From NCBI RefSeq assembly GCF_900232995.1, contig NZ_OCVX01000005.1, positions 506,346 through 570,345 of the forward strand: a stretch of 64,000 bases of DNA. The letters run 5' to 3'. Positions 41,893 to 50,534 of this stretch are shown piece by piece. Below the pieces are notes generated by a model. The model searched no databases and was not told the origin of the DNA. It saw nothing but the letters and a program-made list of their open reading frames with translations. Position numbers and translations under genes: made by a program. The DNA is from Mycobacterium simulans. Lineage in GTDB: Bacteria; Actinomycetota; Actinomycetes; Mycobacteriales; Mycobacteriaceae. Position 1 is the stretch's first letter. Every line of letters starts with the position of its first letter.

Positions 41893-42096
41893 GCAAGAAT
41901 GTATTTAAGGATCCCCCCATGACTTACCCGCTCGCGGTCACCATCTCGACTCGGCCCAAAAGGGCCGCGCGCACGCACTCACGGCGCGGCTGCTGGGAGC
42001 CCGAAGCTGGCGTCGGTGTCAGGAATGCTCGAATGAACTAACTCGAATGAACCAAAGAGCCGGCACCGGCGGCGCTAAACGAAAAGGAGTCTGGAG

Positions 42097-42981
42097 ATGA
42101 CGTGGCAGATCGCGCTGTTAGTCATTTGCTTGATCGTCGCCGGCGTTGGGGGCTTGTTCTGGCTGCTCAAACGGACGAGCCCAAGCTCCCGCGCCAAAGC
42201 GGTCACGATAGGCGCCCTGGCGGCAGCGGTGCTGTTTTTCCTGTGGGGCTGCTTCACAATCGTCGGGACCCGGCAGATCGCGATCGTCACCACCTTCGGC
42301 CGCCCGACGGGGGTAAGCCTGAACAACGGCTTCCACGCCAAGTGGCCCTGGCAGATGACTCACCAGATGGACGGCGCGATTCAGATCGACAAGTACGTCA
42401 AAGTCGGCAACCACGACGAGCGCATCATGGTGCGGCTGGGCAATCAATCCACCGCCCTGGCCGATGTCAGCATCCGCTGGCAGCTCAAGCAGCACGCCGC
42501 CCCAGAACTGTTCCAGCAGTACAAGACCTTCGACAACGTGCGCGTCAACCTGATCGAGCGGAATCTGTCGGTCGCGCTCAACGAGGTGTTCGCCGCGTTC
42601 AATCCCCTGGACCCGCAGAACCTCGACGTCTCCCCGCTGCCTTCGCTGGCCAAGCGCGCCGCCGACATCATGCGCCAGGACGTCGGCGGCCAGGTCGACA
42701 TCTTCGATGTCAACGTGCCCACCATCCAGTACGACCAGGGCACCGAGGACAAGATCAATCAGCTCAACCAGCAGCGTGCCCAGACCTCGATCGCGGTGGA
42801 GGCCCAAAGGACCGCCGAGGCGCAGGCGAAGGCAAACGAGATCCTGTCCCGCTCGATCAGCAACGACCCCAATGTTGTTGTGCAGAACTGCATTACGGCT
42901 GCCATCAACAAAGGGATCAGCCCGTTGGGGTGCTGGCCGGGTAGCTCGGCTCTGCCCACCATTCCCGTGCCGGGACGCTGA
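42097..42981 (+). CDS. SPFH/band-7 membrane protein
   Basis: 294 residues with an N-terminal pair of membrane helices (IALLVICLIVAGVGGLFWLL; AVLFFLWGCFTIVG), then a band-7 domain (RQIAIVTTFGRPTGVSLNNG, IMVRLGNQSTALADVSIRWQ) and an Ala/Glu/Gln-rich coiled coil (QQRAQTSIAVEAQRTAEAQA). Such proteins form oligomeric scaffolds on the plasma membrane. AAGGAG lies before ATG 42097. The stop TGA overlaps the patatin ATG by one base, so both proteins probably work together. It corresponds, from memory, to the poorly described Rv3090. Confidence 0.85.
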   Translation: MTWQIALLVICLIVAGVGGLFWLLKRTSPSSRAKAVTIGALAAAVLFFLWGCFTIVGTRQIAIVTTFGRPTGVSLNNGFHAKWPWQMTHQMDGAIQIDKYVKVGNHDERIMVRLGNQSTALADVSIRWQLKQHAAPELFQQYKTFDNVRVNLIERNLSVALNEVFAAFNPLDPQNLDVSPLPSLAKRAADIMRQDVGGQVDIFDVNVPTIQYDQGTEDKINQLNQQRAQTSIAVEAQRTAEAQAKANEILSRSISNDPNVVVQNCITAAINKGISPLGCWPGSSALPTIPVPGR

Positions 42982-44687
42982 TGCTCATGCAGTTCCCGTT
43001 GATCAACGCGGTGCGCAGCCGCTTGGGTCGTCGCGGCAACGCGCTCGACCTGGTCCATGAAATCGATGCGATCGACGACGAGACCCGTGACACCGATGCG
43101 TCCCTCGACACTGTCGACCTCCCTTCGACAGAGCCGAATCTGCTGCTGCAAAAGATGGAGAACCGGCTCGTCCGGCAGCACCTTGCCAACCCCGACGTGC
43201 TGAGCGGTGAGGACCTGCGCCAGCTGCGCTACATCCTCAACTTCGCCAGACTCACCGATTTCGAGCCGGGTGCCGCGGGTCCGGGCGGCACGCGAGGGCG
43301 CGGTGACATTTCGGTGGGCGCCGAAGTCGCGCCGTGGCGGTCCAGGGTGACCGACACCCTGTACGGCCCGCTGCGCGAGGAGCCAGATCCGGTCACTGCC
43401 TTGAAGGCGGCCCGCGACGTGCTGGCCGGTCTGGCAGCCGACCAGGACGATCAGCGGCGAGTCCTCATCGAACGCCACGGCAACGACTTCTCCCCCGCCG
43501 AACTGGATGCCGAGGTGGGCTACAAGAAGCTCGTCACGATTCTCGGCGGCGGTGGCGGTGCGGGTTTCGTCTACATCGGCGGCATACAGCGGCTGCTGGA
43601 GGTCGGCCGGCTGCCCGACTACATGATCGGCGCGTCGTTCGGGTCGATCATCGGCAGCCTGGTGGCCCGCGAGCTGCCGGTGCCGATCGAGGAGTACGTG
43701 CAGTGGGCGAAGACGGTGTCCTATCGGGCCATCCTCGGACCCGAGCGGCTGCGCCGCCGTCATGGCCTGGCCGGCCTCTTCGCGCTGCGCTTCGACCAGT
43801 TCGCGCTCGCCATGCTCAGCCGTGCCGACGGCGAACGGATGCGCATGTCGGACCTAGCGATACCGTTCGACATCGTCGTCGCCGGCGTGCGCCGGCAGCC
43901 CTATGCGGCATTGCCGTCACGGTTCCGCCGCCCGGAACTGGCGGCGCTGCAGTTGCGATCGCTGCCGTTCCGTCCGATCGGCATCGGCCCGGTGGTGGGG
44001 GCCCGCATGTGGCAAGTGGCGGCGTTCATCGACTTACGGGTGGTGAAGCCGATCATCGTTACCGGCGACGACCCGGACTTCGACTTCGACGTGGTCGACG
44101 CGGCATCGTTCTCATCGGCCATCCCGGGCGTGCTGCACCACGAAACCAGCGACCCGCGCATGGTTCCGCTCCTCGATGACCTTTGCGCGGACCGGGAGAT
44201 CGCGGCGATCGTCGACGGCGGCGCGGCCAGCAATGTCCCGATCGAACTGGCGTGGAAGCGAGTACGCGACGGCAAGCTCGGCAGTCGCAACGCGTGTTAT
44301 CTGGCCTTCGACTGCTTCCATCCGCAATGGGACTCCCGGCACATGTGGCTGGCCCCGATCACCCAGGCGATCCAATTGCAGATGATGCGCAACCTGCCCT
44401 ACGCCGATCACCTGGTTCGCTTCGAGCCGACATTGTCCGCGATCAACCTGGCGCCTTCGGTCGCCGCGATCGATCGAGCGTGCGAGTGGGGGCGCAACAG
44501 CGTTGACACCGCGATTCCGGTGACGACGGCCTTGTTGCAGCCGACATGGTGGGAAGGCAGTTGCCCCCCAGCCGCGGAACCCAGGGCCCACGCCAAGTCC
44601 GTGGCCTCGTCGATGAGTTCGGTGATGGACGCAATTCAAATGCCGACGGGCCGGATCCGACGGTGGCGCAACCGCCGCCTGACCTAG
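42981..44687 (+). CDS. Patatin-like phospholipase
   Basis: 568 residues. The catalytic patatin domain begins near residue 180 with the oxyanion loop GGGGGAGFVYIGG, followed by the nucleophile elbow GASFGS (GxSxG) and the catalytic Asp in DGGAASNVP. The N-terminal ~170 residues form a helical extension not recognised. It would cleave acyl chains of phospholipids or glycerides. The overlap with the SPFH gene suggests a membrane-bound complex. Similar in length to Rv3091. Confidence 0.92.
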   Translation: MLMQFPLINAVRSRLGRRGNALDLVHEIDAIDDETRDTDASLDTVDLPSTEPNLLLQKMENRLVRQHLANPDVLSGEDLRQLRYILNFARLTDFEPGAAGPGGTRGRGDISVGAEVAPWRSRVTDTLYGPLREEPDPVTALKAARDVLAGLAADQDDQRRVLIERHGNDFSPAELDAEVGYKKLVTILGGGGGAGFVYIGGIQRLLEVGRLPDYMIGASFGSIIGSLVARELPVPIEEYVQWAKTVSYRAILGPERLRRRHGLAGLFALRFDQFALAMLSRADGERMRMSDLAIPFDIVVAGVRRQPYAALPSRFRRPELAALQLRSLPFRPIGIGPVVGARMWQVAAFIDLRVVKPIIVTGDDPDFDFDVVDAASFSSAIPGVLHHETSDPRMVPLLDDLCADREIAAIVDGGAASNVPIELAWKRVRDGKLGSRNACYLAFDCFHPQWDSRHMWLAPITQAIQLQMMRNLPYADHLVRFEPTLSAINLAPSVAAIDRACEWGRNSVDTAIPVTTALLQPTWWEGSCPPAAEPRAHAKSVASSMSSVMDAIQMPTGRIRRWRNRRLT

Positions 44688-44725
44688 ACCTGCGGTCGGT
44701 GCCGAGACATCGAAACGTGGCTACC

Positions 44726-45367
44726 ATGGCCGTCATGGTCGAGCCGGGTTCGGCTGGCAACGAAACAGATGCAGCAACCGCAGCAGTAGACGGCGAGACC
44801 GTTGCGGTGCCCAACCCCGCGCCCACGGACGCCGTTGAAGTCGCGTGGTCGCGCGGAGAAGATGTCGTTGCGGACGTCTACGAGAACGTCGAGAACGACG
44901 AGATTCCGAGCGAACCCCTGGCCGCCCGAGAGACCTGGCGCTCAACGTGGGGCAGAGCCACCGCGATGCTGATGGTCGGTGTCGGACTCGCCGGGGCAAT
45001 CGTATTGGGACATTGGGCTTTAACCAGGTCGCCGACCCCGGCCAAGCCCACGCAGGCACCGGCAGCACCAACCGCATCGGCGACAACTACGGCGCCGGAC
45101 CCTGCCTCCATCACATCCACGCCGGATCAGGACAACAAGTACATCCAGGACCTCGGCGACCGGGGCATCTCGTTCGCCAACCCCGATGCCGCCGTCTACA
45201 ACGGCAAGATGGTTTGCCTGAACATCCGCCAAGGGATGACGGTGCAACAGATCGTGGCGGAGTTTCGTACGAACAGTCCCGCGTTCAGCGGCGTCGCCAA
45301 TGACTATGTGGCCATTTCCGTTCGCACCTACTGCCCCCAAAACAACAATCTCGTCGCGGGCTTCTGA
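44726..45367 (+). CDS. Single-pass membrane protein with DUF732-like domain
   Basis: 213 residues. An acidic cytoplasmic N-terminal part of about 75 residues precedes a membrane helix (AMLMVGVGLAGAIVLGHWAL), a Pro/Ala/Thr linker and an external domain of the DUF732 type: NKYIQDLGDRGISFANPD, VCLNIRQGMTVQQIVAEF and a final C after AISVRTY. The two Cys would form a disulphide. ATG 44726 or 44735 may start it; no strong ribosome site is seen. Function unknown. Confidence 0.8.
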   Translation: MAVMVEPGSAGNETDAATAAVDGETVAVPNPAPTDAVEVAWSRGEDVVADVYENVENDEIPSEPLAARETWRSTWGRATAMLMVGVGLAGAIVLGHWALTRSPTPAKPTQAPAAPTASATTTAPDPASITSTPDQDNKYIQDLGDRGISFANPDAAVYNGKMVCLNIRQGMTVQQIVAEFRTNSPAFSGVANDYVAISVRTYCPQNNNLVAGF

Positions 45368-45483
45368 CCAGCCGGCAATTCGGTCGAGCGTTTTAGCGCA
45401 CCGGTACCGGGGTATGCGGCGCCTAGCGGCGCAAAGCCCCCAGCCCGCATTTCTCAAGTCTCCTCCGTAGGAGGTGTTTCGGC

Positions 45484-46059
45484 GTGGCCGAAATGATGGT
45501 TCAAACGCCCGAAGAAGTCATCGGGTTTCTCAAAGCACAGCACGACCTCATCGAGGACATGTTCGACGAGGTGCTGCATGCGTCGGATCCACAGGCACGC
45601 GAAAAACCGTTCATTGAGTTACGCCAATTGCTTGCCGTGCACGAAACGGCCGAGGAGATGGTGGTGCATCCGCGCCTGCGCCGCGAGGTCGACGATGGCG
45701 ACGCGATTGTTGATGGCCTTTTGCACGAAGAGCATGACGCCAAGGAGCAGTTGGCCAAGATCGAAAGCCTCGACATCACCTCACGGGAATTCATCCGCGA
45801 GCTATCCAAGCTTCGTAAAGCGGTACTGGCCCATGCTGAGCATGAGGAGTCCCGGGAATTCGCGAAGTTGCAGCGGGAAGTCGAGGCCGACGACCTCAAG
45901 CGAATGGGAACCGTCGTGAAGGTCGCTGAGGCTATCGCGCCGACCCGGCCACACGCCGGTGTGGAATCGGCGAAGTTGAATCTCGCCGTCGGGCCGTTTG
46001 CCTCGATGCTCGACCGTGCCCGCGATTTGATCCAGCACGCCATCGGCGTACACATTTAG
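45484..46059 (+). CDS. Hemerythrin-like HHE domain protein
   Basis: A 191-residue four-helix bundle with the di-iron His pattern: QHDLIEDMF, HETAEEMVVHP, HEEHDAKEQL and LAHAEHEESREF, plus Asp/Glu ligands. Possible roles are oxygen or NO sensing, or iron handling. GTG 45484 follows AGGAGG at 45468-45474. It precedes the SelO gene by four bases, so they are cotranscribed. A link between redox sensing and SelO-dependent AMPylation is plausible but inferred. Confidence 0.88.
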   Translation: MAEMMVQTPEEVIGFLKAQHDLIEDMFDEVLHASDPQAREKPFIELRQLLAVHETAEEMVVHPRLRREVDDGDAIVDGLLHEEHDAKEQLAKIESLDITSREFIRELSKLRKAVLAHAEHEESREFAKLQREVEADDLKRMGTVVKVAEAIAPTRPHAGVESAKLNLAVGPFASMLDRARDLIQHAIGVHI

Positions 46060-46063
46060 GGGT

Positions 46064-47572
46064 TTGAGTCGTCTCCGTAGTGTGGATGGAGTGAGTCCAA
46101 CCGATACGACACCGGACGTGACGGTCCCGCTGCAGGACCGCTTCGCCCGTGAGTTGCCGGAGCTGGCCATCCGGTGGCAAGCCGAGGTGCCGCCCGACCC
46201 GCAATTGCTGGTGCTCAATGAGCCCCTGGCGGCGCAGCTCGGTCTCGACGCAGCCTGGCTGCGCAGTCCCGACGGGCTGCGATTCTTGGCAGGCAACCTG
46301 GTACCCGATGGCGCGGTTCCGGTAGCCCAGGCCTACTCCGGGCACCAGTTCGGCGGTTTCGTCCCCCGGCTGGGCGACGGGCGCGCGCTGCTTTTGGGCG
46401 AGCTCACCGACACCAACGGGCAGCTTCACGACATCCATCTCAAGGGTTCCGGCCACACACCATTCGCGCGCGGTGGTGACGGCCTGGCGGTAGTGGGACC
46501 GATGCTGCGCGAATACATCGTCAGCGAGGCGATGCACGCGATGGGTGTCCCGACGACGCGATCGTTGGCCGTAGTGAGGACGGGGCGACCGGTAGAGCGC
46601 GAGGCACGACAACTGCCCGGCGCCTTGCTCGTCCGCGTCGCGAGCAGTCACGTGCGGGTGGGAAGCTTCCAATACGCCTCGGCCACCGGCGATGTCGATC
46701 TGTTGCGGCGCCTCGCCGACCATGCGATCGCCCGTCACCATCCAGGCGCTGCAGAGGCCAGGCGCCCCTATCTCGCATTGTTCGAAGCGGTGGTCGCGGT
46801 GCAGGCCTCCCTGGTGGCCCAGTGGATGCTGATCGGTTTCGTCCACGGGGTGATGAACACCGACAACATGACGATCTCCGGCGAAACCATCGACTACGGC
46901 CCTTGCGCGTTCATGGAGGCCTACAACCCCGAAACCGTCTTCAGTTCAATCGATTTCTGGGGACGCTACGCCTACGGCAATCAGCCGGTCGTCGCTGAGT
47001 GGAACCTTGCCCGGTTCGCCGAAACGCTGCTCCCCTTGATTTCTGACGACGTCGAGGAAGCAATCGCACTCGCGCAGAAGGCATTTGGCGAGTTCTACCG
47101 ATACCGCGACATTTGGTCATCGGGTATGCGGGCCAAGCTTGGCTTGGCGGCTGACATCGCTGCCGAGATCGCGACGCCGCTGATTGACGAGTTGCTCTCC
47201 CAGCTGCAGGAGAGCCGCGTCGACTACACCTCGTTCTTCCGTCACCTCAGCCACGCCGCCCGCGGCGACCTGGAAGGTCAGCGACCGGCACGCGGGCCGT
47301 TCCTCGATCTCGCGCGGTTCGACGGCTGGTTGTCGCGCTGGCGCGGCCTGGGTCCGGATGCCGCATTGATGGACCGGGTCAACCCGATCTACATTCCGCG
47401 CAACCATCTCGTCGAGGAAGCGCTGACCGCGGCGACGGCGGGCGATATCGAACCGCTCCAGCGGCTCCTTGCCGCGGTGGCCGCCCCGTATGAGGAGCGC
47501 CCCGGCCTTGAGCGCTATGCGAGTCCGGCCCCGGAGGATTTCGGCGCCTACCGCACCTTCTGCGGCACGTAA
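46064..47572 (+). CDS. selO: SelO (YdiU/UPF0061) protein AMPylase
   Basis: About 500 residues of the pseudokinase-like SelO family, which transfers AMP to protein hydroxyl groups in redox response. Motifs: AYSGHQFGGFVPRLGDGRALLLGE, HLKGSGHTPFARGGDG, the HGVMNTDNM loop with Asn/Asp metal ligands and DYGPCAFMEAY. No Cys/Sec is present at the C terminus: it ends FCGT with a Cys, in a place comparable to the Sec of animal SelO. TTG 46064 is the frame start; GTG 46082 and 46091 are possible. The 3' end overlaps the convergent DUF808 gene by 25 bases. Confidence 0.93.
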   Translation: MSRLRSVDGVSPTDTTPDVTVPLQDRFARELPELAIRWQAEVPPDPQLLVLNEPLAAQLGLDAAWLRSPDGLRFLAGNLVPDGAVPVAQAYSGHQFGGFVPRLGDGRALLLGELTDTNGQLHDIHLKGSGHTPFARGGDGLAVVGPMLREYIVSEAMHAMGVPTTRSLAVVRTGRPVEREARQLPGALLVRVASSHVRVGSFQYASATGDVDLLRRLADHAIARHHPGAAEARRPYLALFEAVVAVQASLVAQWMLIGFVHGVMNTDNMTISGETIDYGPCAFMEAYNPETVFSSIDFWGRYAYGNQPVVAEWNLARFAETLLPLISDDVEEAIALAQKAFGEFYRYRDIWSSGMRAKLGLAADIAAEIATPLIDELLSQLQESRVDYTSFFRHLSHAARGDLEGQRPARGPFLDLARFDGWLSRWRGLGPDAALMDRVNPIYIPRNHLVEEALTAATAGDIEPLQRLLAAVAAPYEERPGLERYASPAPEDFGAYRTFCGT

Positions 47573-48489
47573 AACCGTCGCCGGCCGGCCTGAATCAGGT
47601 GCACGACCACAACGACCACGGCTCCGACGATCAATCCAATCACCGCAGACACACCGGTATTGACCAACCAGGCCAGTACGGCACCGGCGGAATGCACGGC
47701 ATGACGAAGGTGCTCCTCGGCGTGGTGCACCACGCCGTAGGGGGCGTGCCAGCCGAGATGGTCGCTGCCCACCAAGAGTATGTGGCCGCCCACCCAGAGC
47801 ATCGCCACCGTCCCGACCGCGGAGAGCGCTGAAAGCAGTTTCGGCATAGCGGCGACGAGGCCCCGGCCGACCCGCTGCCCGAAGCGGGATTTGGTCTGGG
47901 TGAGGCGCAGGCCGACGTCATCCATCTTGACGATAGCGCCGACCACGCCATACACCGCGGCGGTGATGACCAGCGCAACGATGATGAGGACGACGAGCCG
48001 CCGCAAGAACGGCAGTTCGGCTACCTCGTTGAGGGCGATCACCATGATCTCGGCGGACAGGATGAAGTCGGTACGGATCGCTGACGTCACCATGTGACGC
48101 TCGGTTTCGGGCAGCGCGGCGTGGCCGTCGTAGCCGCGGATGGTGCCCCAACCTTTCTCGGCGCCTTCATAGCAGAGGTAGGTGGCGCCGAGCATCAGGA
48201 TGGGGAACAGCAGCCACGGCAGGAACTGACTGAGCAGCAACGCGCCGGGCAGGATGAACAGAAGCTTGTTGCGCAGCGATCCGATCGCGATGCGCTTGAT
48301 GATGGGCAGCTCTCGCTCGGCACTGATCCCGTCTATGTATTGCGGTGTCACCGCGGTGTCATCAATGACCACTCCGGCGGCCTTCGCGGTCGCGCGACCC
48401 GCGGCGGGGGCAACGCCCTTGACAGAGGCGGCGGTTAGCCGTGCCAGCGCCGCGACGTCGTCCAGGAGTCCGAAGAGACCCGCACTCAT
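47548..48489 (-). CDS. DUF808 membrane protein
   Basis: A 313-residue protein with the DUF808 opening MSAGLFGLLDDVAALARLTAA and a soluble segment (GVVIDDTAVTPQYIDG), then six or more membrane helices up to the basic C terminus. Function of the family is unknown. ATG 48489 is preceded by GGGGAAG. It is divergent from the kinase gene, 115 bases away. Confidence 0.87.
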   Translation of the reverse strand: MSAGLFGLLDDVAALARLTAASVKGVAPAAGRATAKAAGVVIDDTAVTPQYIDGISAERELPIIKRIAIGSLRNKLLFILPGALLLSQFLPWLLFPILMLGATYLCYEGAEKGWGTIRGYDGHAALPETERHMVTSAIRTDFILSAEIMVIALNEVAELPFLRRLVVLIIVALVITAAVYGVVGAIVKMDDVGLRLTQTKSRFGQRVGRGLVAAMPKLLSALSAVGTVAMLWVGGHILLVGSDHLGWHAPYGVVHHAEEHLRHAVHSAGAVLAWLVNTGVSAVIGLIVGAVVVVVVHLIQAGRRRFYVPQKVR

Positions 48490-48604
48490 CGCGGCTTCCC
48501 CATGGCGCTGGAGGGTACTCGCGTGTCCTCGCTGTCGTCGGATCGAGGATGATGACCTAGCCTTATGCCTGGCCCGCCACCGCGGGGTGAGGAGAGAGTC
48601 GGCA

Positions 48605-50422
48605 ATGGGTGACACCGCGGGTTCGCGGGAGGGCTCGCAGTTCGGGCCGTATCGGCTGCGGCGCCTGGTGGGGCGCGGCGCCATGGGCGACGTTTACGAG
48701 GCCGAGGACACGGTCCGTGAGCGAGTGGTGGCGCTGAAGCTGATGTCGGAGACGCTCTCCCGCGATCCGGTCTTCCGCACGCGTATGCAGCGCGAGGCGC
48801 GCACCGCGGGGCGGCTGCAGGAACCCCACGTGGTACCGATTCACGACTATGGCGAGATCGACGGGCAGCTCTATGTGGATATGCGCCTGATCGATGGCAA
48901 GGACCTGGCCGCCATGTTGAAGCGCTATGGGCCGCTGCCCCCGCCGCGTGCTGTGGCAGTTGTCCGCCAGATCGGCTCGGCGCTCGACGCCGCGCACGCC
49001 GCCGGGGTGACGCATCGCGACGTAAAGCCGGAGAACATTCTGGTCAGCGCGGACGACTTCGCCTATCTGGTGGATTTCGGGATTGCCAGCGCCACGTCCG
49101 ACGAAAAACTCACTCAGCTCGGTAGCACGGTGGGCACCCTCTACTACATGGCCCCGGAACGATTCGGCGAGTCCGAGGTAACCTATCGCGCCGACATCTA
49201 CGCCCTGGCCTGCGTGTTGTTTGAATGTCTGACCGGGTCACCGCCATACCGCGGCGACCAGCTCAGCGTGATGGGCGCACATCTAAGCCAGGCCATCCCG
49301 CGGCCCAGCGCCGTCCGGCCGGGCATTCCGATCGCCTTCGACGGCGTGATCGCCCGCGGCATGGCAAAAGATCCCGCGGACCGCTACGCCACGTGTGGCG
49401 ATCTGTCGGCGGCCGCGTACGCGGCGCTAGCCACACCCGATCAGGACCGTGCGACCGATATTTTGCAGCGCAGCCAGGTGGCGCAGCTGCCGCCGCCCGG
49501 GTTTGCCGCCCCGGCGCCGAGTGGTTTTGTCGGGGCCCCCCATGCGCCGGCTACCCAGGGTCCGTGGCACGCGCCGTCGGCTCCGGGGGCTCCGGGGTCG
49601 CCGTATGCCTCGGGGCCGATGCCGCAGCCGACGTCCTGGGCCAGGCCCCCGGCTTGGGGCGGCAGCGCGGGTAGCGGCGGAGCACCGCTGTGGGGTCAAC
49701 CGGCGCCTGCGCCAAGCAGTCGCAAGCCGTGGATTTGGGTGGGTGCGGCCGTGGCCGTCGTGGTGGCCGTCACCGGCGGGCTGATCATCGCCCTTGCCCA
49801 TCCGTGGCGGTCATCCACGTCGCACTCGACAACGTCGTCATCGCCGCCGCCGGCAGACGCGGTTGCGTTGCGAGTTCTCGATGACGGTGTGTTTGTGGGC
49901 AGCTCGGTGGCATCCGCAACGATCGACGTGTTCAACGAGCCGATCTGCCCGCCCTGCGGCGCCTTCATCAGGTCATACGCAAGCGAGATTGACGCAGCCG
50001 TGGACAACAAGAAACTCGCGGTGCGCTATCACCTGCTCAACTTCCTCGATGACCAGTCGCACACCAAGAATTACTCGACCCGCGCGGTGGCGGCCACCTA
50101 CTGCGTCGCAGGACAAAACGACCCGAAGATCTACGCCAACTTCTACTCAGGCCTATTCGCCAGCGACTTCCAGCCTCAGGAGGGCGCCGCAGCCGATCGC
50201 ACCGACGCCGAACTGGCCCATCTGGCTCAAACCGTCGGCGCCAATGCGACGGTGATCAGCTGCATCAAGGCGGGAAATGACCTCGGCACCGCCCAGACGA
50301 AGACCGCAAACGCCGACGCGACGCTGGCCGGGCTGAGTGCTCAGGGCACGCCATTTGTGTGGGATGGCAAGAAGTCGGTGAACCTGCAGGATCCAAGCTG
50401 GCTCACACAGCTAATTGGCTGA
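48605..50422 (+). CDS. pknE: PknE-like receptor Ser/Thr kinase with thioredoxin-fold sensor
   Basis: 605 residues. The kinase domain (about 15-280) has VGRGAMGDVYEA, VALK with the ATP Lys, HRDVKPEN, DFGIAS and APE motifs. A Pro/Ala-rich juxtamembrane segment (about 290-375) leads to one membrane helix (about 375-400). The external part (about 425-605) is a DsbA/thioredoxin-like domain with Cys448-Pro-Pro-Cys451. This architecture is that of M. tuberculosis PknE (566 residues), linked there to nitric-oxide stress. From memory pknE lies elsewhere in that genome, so this is a relocated orthologue or a paralogue. GAGGAGAG precedes ATG 48605. Confidence 0.92.
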   Translation: MGDTAGSREGSQFGPYRLRRLVGRGAMGDVYEAEDTVRERVVALKLMSETLSRDPVFRTRMQREARTAGRLQEPHVVPIHDYGEIDGQLYVDMRLIDGKDLAAMLKRYGPLPPPRAVAVVRQIGSALDAAHAAGVTHRDVKPENILVSADDFAYLVDFGIASATSDEKLTQLGSTVGTLYYMAPERFGESEVTYRADIYALACVLFECLTGSPPYRGDQLSVMGAHLSQAIPRPSAVRPGIPIAFDGVIARGMAKDPADRYATCGDLSAAAYAALATPDQDRATDILQRSQVAQLPPPGFAAPAPSGFVGAPHAPATQGPWHAPSAPGAPGSPYASGPMPQPTSWARPPAWGGSAGSGGAPLWGQPAPAPSSRKPWIWVGAAVAVVVAVTGGLIIALAHPWRSSTSHSTTSSSPPPADAVALRVLDDGVFVGSSVASATIDVFNEPICPPCGAFIRSYASEIDAAVDNKKLAVRYHLLNFLDDQSHTKNYSTRAVAATYCVAGQNDPKIYANFYSGLFASDFQPQEGAAADRTDAELAHLAQTVGANATVISCIKAGNDLGTAQTKTANADATLAGLSAQGTPFVWDGKKSVNLQDPSWLTQLIG

Positions 50423-50454
50423 AGTCAACCCGGAAGTTAACCGAGTGTGAACCC

Positions 50455-50524
50455 ACGGCTTCGACCGTGAACCCGCGGCGGTCCCACGCGCGATTCGCCG
50501 CCCGGCACGCACACTCGAAGCCGT
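50455..50524. terminator. Large hairpin between convergent genes
   Basis: ACGGCTTCGA (50455-50464) is complementary to TCGAAGCCGT (50515-50524), with a short GCGGCG/CGCCGC stem inside the 50-base interior. It lies between the kinase (plus) and the oxidoreductase (minus) and may end both transcripts, though less convincingly than the perfect hairpins elsewhere. Confidence 0.45.
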
Positions 50525-50534
50525 AGACGCACAC

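Noticed and set aside
41919..42041. 40-codon frame between the GMC and SPFH genes
   Set aside because: CCCCCC before the ATG instead of a ribosome site, Arg-rich without structure; no support.
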